Below are positions 36,480 through 49,562 of a stretch of 64,000 bases of DNA, piece by piece. Below the pieces are notes generated by a model. That model was not told where the DNA came from and did not search any database. It saw only the letters and a program-made list of their open reading frames with translations. Numbering within the stretch: the stretch's first letter is position 1; every line of letters begins with the position of its first letter. A program made the translations under genes and the position numbers. Origin of the DNA: Diploptera punctata. Its lineage: Eukaryota; Arthropoda; Insecta; Blattodea; Blaberidae. The stretch spans positions 1,364,001-1,428,000 of the forward strand of contig JASPKZ010002333.1 of NCBI GenBank assembly GCA_030220185.1, given 5' to 3'.

Positions 36480-39400
36480 TAATGGTCCTGTAACCACAAT
36501 TTTAGTTTTTTCATAACAAAACTTGACATATAGCAATCAATTAAGTAAAAAGTAATGTCAAGTTTGTTAAGCAGGCAAATTGGGCCATTAGGAGTGGGGG
36601 ATGAAACTGAAGAGAAAATAAAAAAATTCTCTAATATCCATAATGTCTGGTTTCTTGCAACACAACTTGATGCATACAGTTTAATTATTAAAAGAATATA
36701 TATTCCGTAAACCAGCAAAATCAGACCATAAATTTGACTTGCTGAGGAATTCTTTTAGTTCATGCAGTTCTTGTGTGACAGACTTTTATATTTAAAGCAA
36801 GATGGGAAAGTTGTGTGGAAATTTTTCTTCATTCATATATGTCCAAATTATTCCTGGTACCTTTTCAGCCTCTTATAATATTAATAATGGTAATTTTTCT
36901 GGGTATAAAATGGGTGGAGCATGGAGCTAGCCATCCACCTCCTTCTTGTCCTGTTGGCTAAGATTCTTAAATCCTTTACCTATACTTTAAATAAGATAAA
37001 GGTACTAGAATTTGTAGATATATTACATACCATATAACCAGGTCTGGTAGGCAGAGTGCTATCTGTAGGAATTTGGTAGTTGAAGGATTCAATAGTTCCT
37101 TGAGATCCTCTGTAGTATTGCAGACAATTCTTAGGGGCTTCAAGAGGACTTCCTTTTTTGATTTGTGTAATTTTTATTCTGAAGCTTCGAGGGAGATTAC
37201 CTCCCATTATCAACATATTCAGCCTTAATGGTCCATTTGTATTATCCATATCCACATACACTAAAATACAACAATTAAATATATTTAAATGGATATTTAA
37301 TTAGCAAATTTTACCATACTATTATTATTATTATGATTTTCTTCAAGAAATTATGTTAAAATAAAATTGAACTGAAAAAAATGAAAGCAAAATCAAATAA
37401 TTATACCTTTTTTTGTAAAACATCTGAAGTTTGAAAGTACATAATTAAAAAAATCCTTATCACAGTTTTTCTTCTGGTACTACTTATAGATGATTATAAT
37501 TATATAATACTAGCTAATACCCGGCATTCTCTGTTACGCCTAAATAAATGAAAATTAATGTGCTTTTATGTTATTTAAATAAGTCAAAGGAACAATAATT
37601 ATAATTTTATATTTTTTAGATACCCCGTGCTGATTACCTGGCGTTGCCTGGGAATCTACTTATCCCGGTCTTCTTGACATAAATGAGCTGAAATACGAAA
37701 ATTAATATGTTTTATGTTTAGTTAAATAAGTAAATGGAAAAATTCATATCGTAATTATTTTTAGATACCCCATGCTGTTTACCCAGCATTGTCCGGGAAT
37801 CTACTCATCCCGATCTTCTTGGCATAAATTAACTGAAAGATGAAAATTAATGTAATTCTTATGATTAGTTGAATAAGTGAAATGAAAAATAATTATAAAT
37901 GTATATTGTAATTATTTTAAGATTCCCGTGCTGATTACCCAGTGTTGCCCAGAAATCTACTTATCTTGATCTTCTTGGCATAAATGAGCTAAAAGACAAA
38001 ATTCGTTATTTTGAGTTATCCGTAAAAGAATACCCGCCATGTGCTGCTATGCTTGCACAGGAATCTACGTACTTGTCTTGATCTTTTTGGCATCAATGAA
38101 AGATAAAAATGGTTATTGTGAGTTATCCGTAAGAGTAAACATATGCTTTTTTGTAGAGATTTTGAGATATTCAATTCTGTGTACATTAATTTTGTGTATT
38201 TGTTATGGTTTAGGCAGCATAAGCAATTTAAGCGTCCAAAGAGCTACTTTTTTCACATTTTCCACTACAAAGGGCGATTTTTAAGGGTGTAGGAGTTGAG
38301 TATCACAACTCTCTTAGAGCCTATGTCCATCCTGGGAATCTCCTGAACATTTTGCAAAAAGCTTCTAATTATATCCCTTATTATTTTGCCCGTATCTTTA
38401 GTTTATTTTTATCTTTATTATTATAGATAATTTTCCCTTATCATCACAATCAGATCAATGGTATGGCCATGCATAAAGTATGAACAAACAAATATACAAG
38501 CAAACAAGCATTCATTTTTATATATTAGATAGAACAATGAAAATATTCATTTGAGTACCGGTATCTTAAAAGTATATTATCATACAAGAATGGAAGACAG
38601 TGTTTCATGTATGATTTGAAATGTTTATGACTGAGTCGATAGATGAGAGCCTAATTTTTCAGTGAATACGTAAAATCTTCCATCTTTGTATCATACAATA
38701 TATTATTTCGTACTATGAATTGAATTTATTACCTTAAATTAAATTAATACTTATTGACTTTACAACCCTTTGAGTATAGCCATAGCCTCTCCTTTGTTAG
38801 GAGTTTTTAAACCAAGCTAATTTAGTTATGCTTATTTCTTATGCTTATTTCCTTACAGATGTCATGAATGATATGTGGTCAGCATACCATCCCTATGAGA
38901 CATCTAGTAGGCAATAAGGTATAACTTGGATGATGGTCAGTAAATTTTGCCTAGAGCCTTTTTTTTTCAGGCTAGGTTCTTTTACGAGCCTAAAAATCTT
39001 CAGACTCGGGGACCCACAGCTTAAAGTTCCTCTTCTAGGATTTGTTCATTGGATTTTTCTATCTTAAAGAAAATCCATTGACTCCGGCTGGATTTGAACC
39101 TGTGATCCTTGGGATTAGAAGCAAGGAACATAAACTCTAAACCACTGTGGCTGACAATTAAATTAATAAAATTATGTAAATACATCAGGTGTACTATTAT
39201 GATACTCATTTCTGTGCTGCGTTTTAGAATGTCATATCAAATATGGAGAGAGCTTTGAATGATGATTTAAAAAATCTTGCAAATTATTATCCTTAACATT
39301 TTCAAAATGTACCAACTGTATCATGCAAAATGTGTAAAAGAATATACAGTTTCTGTTAAAGAAGAAAAAAAAAAAGATGAATTTTCTACCAACTTTAATT

Positions 39401-42400
39401 TATATTTTAAACCATCCACAGTGGATACCTGCCAAATAAGTGATAAATATGAAAATACTATAAAATATTTGGAAAAATAAGTCGAAAGAAGCAGTTGGAA
39501 AAGTGATCCTAGTAGATTTGAAGTTGCATATAAAAGGAGTATGATGAATTAAAAAAAAAACTGTTCATGGAAAATAATGAACAATGTAAATTTAGTGAAT
39601 GAAGATGTTATGTTAGCATATATGTTAGATTTGATAAATATAGGCTACATTTGCAATTATGTATTTGGGTAATTTACTACAATTGTTTGCGAATTATTTG
39701 TGATGTTGGAAAATGATAGACTAATATGTTTTAACTGAAATCTTGTATTGAGCAGATCCTATTAAATATAAGCTAAAATTAATTCAACAAAATCTAGTGA
39801 TGTCAAGTTAATTATGTGCTTGACATTCAATATTCTTCCTCAGGAAACAATGAGATGTGTGAAGTATGTATTGCCTCTAATAGAAATTAACTCCAGACAT
39901 ATGCTTCAGGGATAAAGTGGCCCACATGTAGAGTTGACAACTCGATATCTCGTGATGATTGTCTAGAAAGGTGGCATTCTTAACTTCCTATTATCCCAAG
40001 GGCTTTCTAAGGCTTTAGTAGGATTATTCTACTTTTTTTACTAGTAATTTTTAAATTGTGTTCTAGTAAGTTTGCAAGAAAGAATAATTTAACATATTTG
40101 GTGTTATGTCCTAAGTTGTCGTTCACAAATTGAAAAAAATGTAGGTATATTTAATTTTTCTTTAATTTCTGACACTAAAAAATGAACAAAATGTAACAGT
40201 ACAGTGATAAAATAATGAAAGTCAAGTTATAATTTATATTTAGGTGGATCTTATGGAACTAGATATTGGAGATACAAACTGGATTAAATTGGCAGAGAAC
40301 AGGGATCAGTGGAGGACTTCAGTGAATGCAGAGATTCCATAAGCCATAGAGTTAATTGGTTATATCTTTAACAGAAGAAAATAATTTTATTTGAAGAGAA
40401 AAATATATGATAAATTAAAATGTTTCATACCTCTCCTCATAATTAATCTTCTAAGTAGATTGCGATTTCAGGGTCTTGGCAACCCTATCCTCAATACAGT
40501 TATCAGTCGGCATAAGTGTACTGAGGATGGGATTGCCAAGACCCCCTGAAATCGCATTCTACTTAGAAGATTAATTATGAGGAGAGGTATGAAACATTTT
40601 AATTTATTATACATTAAACTGCATAGTGATTTATTCCTATAACAGTTCAGAAAAATGTGTGCCTGAATCAGGATTTGAACCCAGTGTTTACAGGCCTATA
40701 TTTCTTTCTTCAAATAAAGTTTGTCTTTTGGTGAGAAGTAATAAATTTAATATCTAAGAAGGAAGAAAATAAATTAAAAATTGTAATATTGTGAAATGAG
40801 AGATTAAGATTACAAATATAATATAATAATATAGTTCATGGGACTGTAGTAGTTTTTATTATAGAATGTTTAGTGATATTTTAAACTTTTATCTATTTAA
40901 CTATTTAATTTTTTTTTAATGGAAGACAAGCATTGTTATACCCCTGTTCAAGAAAGGAGACAAGAGAAAAATGGACAACTATAGGGGAATCAGTTTGTTA
41001 AACACATGCTACAAAATGTATGCAGACATTTTAAATGGAAAATTGAAAAGCTTCAGTGAAAAATTCCTTATGGAATGTCAAAATGGATTTAGGAAAGGAT
41101 GATCTTGTATTGATTCAGCATTTTCTGTTTAACTATTGCTTGAAAAAAGAAGAGAATTCAACTTAGAAACACATTTTGCTTTCATAGATTTTGAAAAAGC
41201 ATTCAACACAGTCAAGAGATCAAAACTCTTCAATATATTGGAAGACAGAAATATACCAAATTTACTTCTGCAGAACATACAAAATATTTACAAAGACAAC
41301 ACCATAAAGATTAAATTAAATAACAGATTTTCTGAAGAAGGAATTATAAATCGTGGTGTGAGACAAGGCTGCCCCCTATCCCCAACGAAGTAATATGTTG
41401 CTGGAACAAGAAATATAAATTTGGAATAAGAATATCAGAAAATAGAAAATTGAACACCCTATTGTTTGCAGATGACCAAATAATAATAGCAAATTCAGAA
41501 GATAATCTACAGAAAGGTCTGTATGAACTTAACAAAATTACAGAATAATATGGAATGAAGATATCTGCAGAGAAAACAAAAATTATGGCATTTCAAGGTG
41601 TAGATCCTGTCAGAAGTAAAATTGTACTGAACAATAAAATTTTGGAGCAGGTGAATAATTTTACATATCTAGGATGCAATATCTCATATGAAGAAGAAAA
41701 GATGTAAATGCAAAAATATCTAAATTTTTAAGAATTTTAGGGTTAATAAATTCTATCTTCAAGCCACAGTTAGTCCAAAAGCATTCAAGACTAAAAGTGT
41801 ATAAAACACTGGCTCTTCCAACTCTTTTGTATGGTAGCGAAGTATGGACGTTGAAACAGAAGGATATACAGAGACTTAGATCTGCTGAAATGAGATACCT
41901 TCGGAGGACTGCAGGATACACACTACTAGATCACAAAAAAAAAAAAAAAATGAAGACATCTTAGAAAAATTACACATGGAACCTTTAGAAAACAAAATTT
42001 CTGATTATAAGTCAAGATGGATGCAACATGTTCATTGAATGGAAGATCACAGGATACCCAAACAAATGTTAAGATATCAACCTGCAGGAAGAAGAAGACC
42101 AGGACGTCCACTCAAAAGACTTCTGGATGGTGTTTCTCTTGAGACCGAAACAGGTCAACAAATGGCCTAAATTCGTAAATGTACTATGATGATGATGATG
42201 ATGATTTTTTAATACAGAGTGTTCATTGATATTTTAAACATTTATCCAAAATAATTTAATGATTTTGTTTTCTAATTGTTATATAACAACTTTTCCTATA
42301 TTTATGCTTAATTATCAATTTATAACACATTTGGTAAAGAACAAGAGATGAATTTGACAACATAAAATTGTCATATGGTACATCCTTTTAAGATTTATCA

Positions 42401-42759
42401 GCTCCACTAAAATTGTAGGGTATTTCTGAAATTACCTAAATATTTTTGAAATGTTTATATATTTTTCTACTCACTGTGTTGTCCTGTATTGCTGCCACAA
42501 ATAATGGGTGCAATGCTATTGGCATTCTGTCCTGTCACAATGAATTGATCTTCTATACAAGTTCCATTTGTTGGTCCAAGTATCTGCAATATATACCAAA
42601 ATAAATAATGTTAATTCAGAGATACCACAGAATAAATCTATTTTCCATTTGGTAAAATTCTTAGTGTGACTATTTGCAATTGAAGTTGCTGTAAATTAAT
42701 AGAATTAAAGAAAATATTATAGAACCAAATGGCAGAGGTATTCTCTAGGAATAAAAGGA

Positions 42760-42807
<48 letters not shown>

Positions 42808-43729
42808 GATGATGATGATGATGAAAGAAAATATTATTTATAATGTTATTTTGTTGTGTTTCAGGAATTTGTGAAAATCTGGATTTGAGGTGCTTATAAT
42901 TAGGTAAGTTTTGGAATTTAATTTATATCTCCAGGTTATAGAGAAGCAAATATTTAAGTCACTTTCTTACATGTTTCAGGAGAGAAAATTTTCACATTCT
43001 TTCCTTGCCTAGTGATTATTTTATTTTTTGTACTCAGCAATTCAAGAGTTATATTTTTTCTGTTTCTTTTTTTAGAAAAATTATCATCCTGAGAATTGCC
43101 TGTCTGCATCCCTACATCCCTATATGAAGCAAGGGTGCTCCCTAGCCAGAGTTTCTTAGCCAATTTATTTTAATTATGTTTATTTCTCTACAAACATCAG
43201 CGAGTGAGAAGTGGTTAACTCTTTGCCTTAAAAAGACACCTAATGGGGTAGGCAACTAATATTTATAGGAAAGACACTCATACAGATAATTACATACAAT
43301 CTTCGGGTTTTAATCATGTTTCACGTAAACATGCAATTTTCAACAGTCTGTTGTACAAATTAATAAATATTCAACTTAATGTAGAGGATTTTGAGAATGA
43401 ATATAATTGTATTGTACACATAGCTAATTTAAATGGTTTTGGTGAAGACATAATAAAGAAGACATTTAAAAAAATTAAACAGCAAAAAAAAAGGATACAT
43501 GAATACACCACTCTGCAATATAATTCCAAGAAAGATGAAAAATTCAATAAATTACTTACCATCCAGAAGTTCACAAAATTTCAAAAGATTTAAAAAACAA
43601 TAATATAACATTACCTCCAATTTAATAAATTCAGCCTCGGTAATCTTCTGTTAACTATTAAAAAAAGCCAACACCCCAGACAATAAAAAATCTGGAATTT
43701 ATCAAATTAATTGTAAAGATTGCAATAAA

Positions 43730-43766
<37 letters not shown>

Positions 43767-46700
43767 AAAAACAAAAAGGAATTTAGACACTCGCAAAAAA
43801 GAACACTTTAGAAATATGAAAAATGATGAAATTCAAATCAGTAATAGCAGCACATAGTTTATTAGAGAATCATAGAATTGAAAAAGAAGCAAAACTTTTG
43901 AAACATCTATCTAAACCTTTGGAATGAACAGTTTGGGAAAATGTATACATTTAAAAAAAACATACTAGAACCATGAATTTTGAGTTTCCAGACGAATCAA
44001 ATTTGATTATAAAGTTCTTCAAATCAACACCAGATGGCAGTTTACAAAATGACCGCATAATGAAGAATTGACAGTTGTGACAACAGCTGACGATGGGAAT
44101 GATGTTTCCCGATATTGCAGTTCTGTGTTAAAAATCATAGATGTATGAGATAAGAAGAATTCACAATTCATTTGATTCTAACTAATGTATTATTTGGATG
44201 AAAAAGACCAATTTAATTTTGCTCAGAGACCCTAGTTGTGCTTGAGGTTCTTTTAGGAGCCCAAATATCTTCAGACTTGGCTTAAAGTCCCTCCCAGATG
44301 ATTTGTCTTTTGGATTTTTCATAAAAAATCCTAAGAATTGTAGTATCTGAAAATTAATTATGTGATTAACATCATATGGGTATCTTGCTGCTGAACAATC
44401 TATTTTATTTAAATAATTGAATTGGTTATTTAAACCTTGCCTCATATTTTGCTCTCTCTCCTGGGACATGTTTCAAAGGATATTTCCATCATTTTCAATC
44501 AAAAACTAATTGTTGAGATGACTTTTGGAAGTCTTGTATAACCTCTCTCTTTCTTCCTATCAGTTTTGTGTTTAAATCAATTTTTATTTGATCGAAAGGA
44601 GTTAATGTCATTCTTGTGCTATATCTTTTAGTAAGAAATTCTTTACAGCTTTTGTGGTGAATGGTTAGCTTATCTGATAAGTATCTGAACATTTTTCTTC
44701 GTGGTATAGGGTCTGGAATGGGGTCTCCTTAAGCTCATGATGACAACTGAATAGCTAATAGATATGAGAAGTAGAGAAATCTGGCCAAGAAAACTAAAAC
44801 TAAAGGCAAGTAATTGTGTTATGCAAACTATATAATTCCATGTACTGTCATCTGGTATCCATTGAAAGCAACTAATTAATTTGCCTCAATTTCTTTGAAG
44901 CTCTTGTGTCACATATTTATTTATTTATTTATTATTAGAAGTAATTAACAAGTGATATGCAGAAATGTCAATAATAAACTAGCTTAATCATCATGCACAC
45001 TATAGAAACAAAAAACAAGATAAAAGTGATTTAACATTTTTGTGTCTTTCTTTACACGCTTTATATTAGCTTGACCTGTATCTATCTATCTATCTATGTA
45101 ACGGAATCTTTCAACGTGATTTTCACCCACTTAAAATAATTGGAACGACTTGAAACTTTGTATACTTGTATAGGACCCATGACAATACAATAATTTCATA
45201 TTTATTTATTTATCAAATGGCAGGAACTGACAATAATACTATTTTCCTATACCTTCCCAGTACAAGCTTAAAAAATCCCATCTTCTTTGGGCTTCTCAGC
45301 TCAGCTGTGGGCAGTGGAGCAGATATTGTTAGTTCATTTCCTGGTGTTGATCACCACAAAGTGGGATTGGGTAGATACATTCCCAACTGGTGGAGGTGTT
45401 GGGGAAGACAGTCATGACCCTTCATCAGCTTGAACTTGGTGAAAGCTTCCTTACATCTCTTCAGTTTAACTTCATTTGCGAGTTGTTCTGTTTTTTCCCA
45501 TTGTTTTCCTTTCGTTGGTGACTTTTACAATGGATTTTTATTTGTCATTTAAAATAGTATGGTATTATTATAATGAGATGTTTTTAAAGCTTACTTCAAA
45601 ATCAAAGAAGTCCAGGCGAATCTGAGAGACAGCTGGGTCTGATTTCTGCAGTGTAAGAATACAGGCAAGCACATCAGTAACAGGTGCGGGGAATCCTGGA
45701 TTCACAAAGTAACTGCAATTTTGTTTTGTTATGGCACCACATGTTGATTCAACTGCCAAAAATTAAACAAAATCATTAATAAAATATTCACATTATTTTT
45801 GTATTAAAAATTAAAAATGTAAATGCAGATAATTTGTAGAAAATGTGATTTTAATTATATTAACTAAAAACAAGCCTCAGTACTAGGTCAACCTACAGTT
45901 GGATTGAAGTTTAATATTATATACAAAGTACAATAATAAAATAACAGTAGTAGCATGTAAATGTAAACTCTCTACTCATGTCTGACACATTGTCTATTGG
46001 GGGGTATAACCAGATTTCAATTCGTAAAATCTTAACCTATTCATCAATCAACCACTTAGGGTGGATAAAAATGCAGCCATACTTATAGGTGAAAAAATGT
46101 GATTAATTTACTTTATTATCTATTCATTCTTAATCTTGGTAATTATCTTGATTATACATTCCCTCCAAGTTTCATTTATTAATCAAACCTTCTTAATCAA
46201 TAATGAAAAAAAATTATAAAAATCTTGCGGTTGAGGGATGAGATGAGATAAAGCCCTATTATTGAAGGTCTGTGATGGAACATGGATATACCTTGACTAG
46301 GTCTGTCTCACCATCACAGGAGAAGATCAAATTAAATTAAATGAATGGTATGGGTATGGAGAAATGGAGTTTGTTCACTCCTCTACTAATAATGGCCTAA
46401 TTATCAATCTGTTCTTTAGGGAAGTAAGTTGAATTTATCGGAGAGGCCTTGGTATCCATTGACAACGGCATGTAATAGCTCAACTTACTTCCCTAGGGAA
46501 GAAAAATAATTGACTTAATTTTTTTTTTTTTAATTAGGAATATTCCTCAATACAGTGTTTCTCCTTCAACCCAAAGTGATTTGTTGCCAGAGGTTCCTGT
46601 CTAGGGCATCTTCTTCCCTCAGATCTCTAGCTTCCATACTTCTCCTCACTCCATCCATCCAACATTCTCTAGGTCTGTCTCTTCCACTTCTTCCATTAGC

Positions 46701-49134
46701 TTTCCAATTAAGGATAATCTTTGGTATTCTCTCTTCTTCCATTCTTAATGAGGTGTCCATACCATTTCAAACGTTTTTCTTCTATTGTTTCTAATATGTT
46801 TTTTTTTCAACTTGCATAATTTCCCTTATTGTGCTGTTTCTGACCATATCCCTTCTTGAAATTCTTGTCGATCGTCTCCAAAAATCCATTTCTACTGCTA
46901 AACAGCTTATTGGCTTGTTTCCTACCTACTGTCCAAGTTTCGAACCCATATAATAAAATGCTTTGTAACAGAACTTGAAATATAGTTTTCTTTGTTCTGT
47001 ATATTATATTTCTATTCCAGAGCACTGAGTTCATCATACCAATGATTCTTCTTCCATCAGTTATTCATCTTTATCATCATCATCATCATCCTTCACGGAT
47101 TAGGTCTTTGCCTGTTCCAATCTAACATCTGTTCAGCCCAACGCTTTCTTGGTCTTCTCACTGATCTTCGTCCTATAGGATTATACATCAGTGCCATCTT
47201 TGGTATCCTATCCTCTGTCATTCTCTGCAGATGCTCCTTCCATTTGTTCCTGTGTTCTTCTATTTGTTGAAGTGGTTGTACTTTTAGTTCCTCTCTAATA
47301 TTCTCATTTCTAATATGTTCAATATTTCATAGCCCGTAGGAATCTCATTTCCGCTGCCTGAATTTTCTTTTTTTTCTTTTGCCTTCAGAACCCAGGCCTC
47401 ACATCCATACATCGCCACTGGTCAGTTATTCTTCTTTCAATTTCTGTAGTTGAAATCTCACTTTTATCTAAAATAGATCCTAAATATTTAAAATTTTTAA
47501 CATTATGTATTCTTCCTGAATTACATTTTAGCTCATCTGTTATATCCAATGAAAGATATTCTGTTTTATTATGATTTATCTGTAATCCCCATTTTTTTTA
47601 TTCTATCTCTAATTTCCTTAACATGAAAGATGCATCATCTGTATCTTGAGAAATCACCACCTGATCATCTGCAAAAAGTAAATGGTGGAGGTAATAATAT
47701 TATCTTCTGTTTGAATTCCCATATATTTGCAGTGTCTTGACTTAATTAATAATATATAAATCTTACCTACTTAAATTTTTATTGAGTAACACAATACAAT
47801 TTTATTGTATCACATTTATTTCACACTTTGATAATTCAAATTGATAATGATTGAACAGTTGTTACAATCATTATTATTAGCCACAAAATTTGGTTGATTT
47901 TCATTAGTATATTTCTTATTTATTTCAATATGTCTGCCACTAATTCAGACAACATAAAGAATTGTAGTTGTTTTATCAACATTACCTTGCTATCAAACAA
48001 ATTGAACTCTTCAAATCAAGATATTAATTCACATGAAATATAAAAATTAAACATAATTATTAGTATAGGAGTGATCAAAATTATATATGGCATTCGGGAA
48101 GTAAGTACATTACTAATCTCGACCTTATTTGCTAGCCCTCGCTAAAGCTTGGGCTCAAACACGTCCTCGACTAATCTAAATACCAGATATCTACAGAGCA
48201 AAGCAATAAAACAGTTCTTCCCTTCGCTCGACCTTCATTTAAAATGCTGGCGCGTCATTGGTTGTGTTACACGTGTCTGGCGGGGAATCCCACGTCAGTA
48301 TTATTCACGATATTACAACACAAGTTCTTGTATCAGTTCAGTGCTCAAGTATTGATGTAGCGTTTCGTTCAATAAAATGAAATAACTGTTACGTATTGAG
48401 TTTACGGCAGTTAATGTCCTGTATTTAGCAGGTGTGTGCAAATGTTTTTAATAAGTGCAGTTTCCCTTTTTGAAAATTTGTCCGATAGTTCTATGCCAGG
48501 TCCTTCCGGAATGTCTCTTGTGAAGAAAGCGAATAAAATTTTTTTTTACAAATGCCCCAGGTTGTCTTTCGACATTCCTGGTGTTCTCTCCTGGCATGGC
48601 GTACTTGTAACCCACTTCTGAGGTTGGGGCGCCTGGAAGACGGGGTTACGTTGCCCCGATGATATGATGGGTGGTGATGAAGATAGTGGTGTGCCAGGAG
48701 AGTCCTTAATCCTAAGCTTAATCTAAGATGAATATGAATGATGATGATTACGATGGCCATATGATTTCAGGGATCATTTGGGCCTTTAAGTTTTCCTGAC
48801 ATTTGTCTTACAGGTGAGGAAAAACCCCGATAAAAACCTCACCCAGAAAAACGTCCCGACCGGGGATCGAACCCGGCCCGCTGCGTGACAAGGCAGCATG
48901 CTACCTCGAGACCACAGCGGCGAATAAATATAGAACGACAAAAAAAGTATAGAAGAGGTGGATTTGCACTAATTTTTTTTGTGGCTGAATATGCAAGAAT
49001 TTTATTTATAAGAATACTTTTTTGTGTAATTTTCCTTGGATGTGATGTCTCTTCTTTATTATTTTATTTGAAACTAAGTTTTATTTCATTTTTATTTATT
49101 TGAGTTCGAAATAAAGGTACGTTTCATGTTATTA

Positions 49135-49187
<53 letters not shown>

Positions 49188-49524
49188 GATTATGGATTAT
49201 ATTATTATTGTCAGTATTGCATTTAATTGTTGTTAAACAAATGTGTTCAGAAACCGTAATTGCGTGTCAATGTACTCGTAAGGTTTATCCGCTTGTGAAG
49301 CGCGCTTTTTCACCGTTACAGCAACTGTTTACATTTGCTCCGTAGTTATCTGGAACCGACTATAGTAATGTAGGCCTACTACGGTTCCCTTCTTGCGTAC
49401 ATAATTATTTTTGGCAGGGAAAACAGAAGATACCCTATTAAGAAAAGCCTACCCTTGCTCCGATTTGTCTAATACAAAACCCACTTCGAATAATCGAGAT
49501 GTAAACTCTGGACCCAAAGGTGGT

Positions 49525-49562
<38 letters not shown>

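Larger units (their letters stand above)
43245..44145 (+). pseudogene. second Penelope-like element, C-terminal half, degraded
   Basis: Colinear with the PLE at 26007: [21 protein letters not shown] sequence, [14 protein letters not shown], [12 protein letters not shown], then [28 protein letters not shown], and a [19 protein letters not shown] tail. The Arg after NLDT is intact (CGC). A (TA)n run splits the KVYIG motif. Frameshifts are present. A hammerhead motif follows the coding end. Confidence 0.75.
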
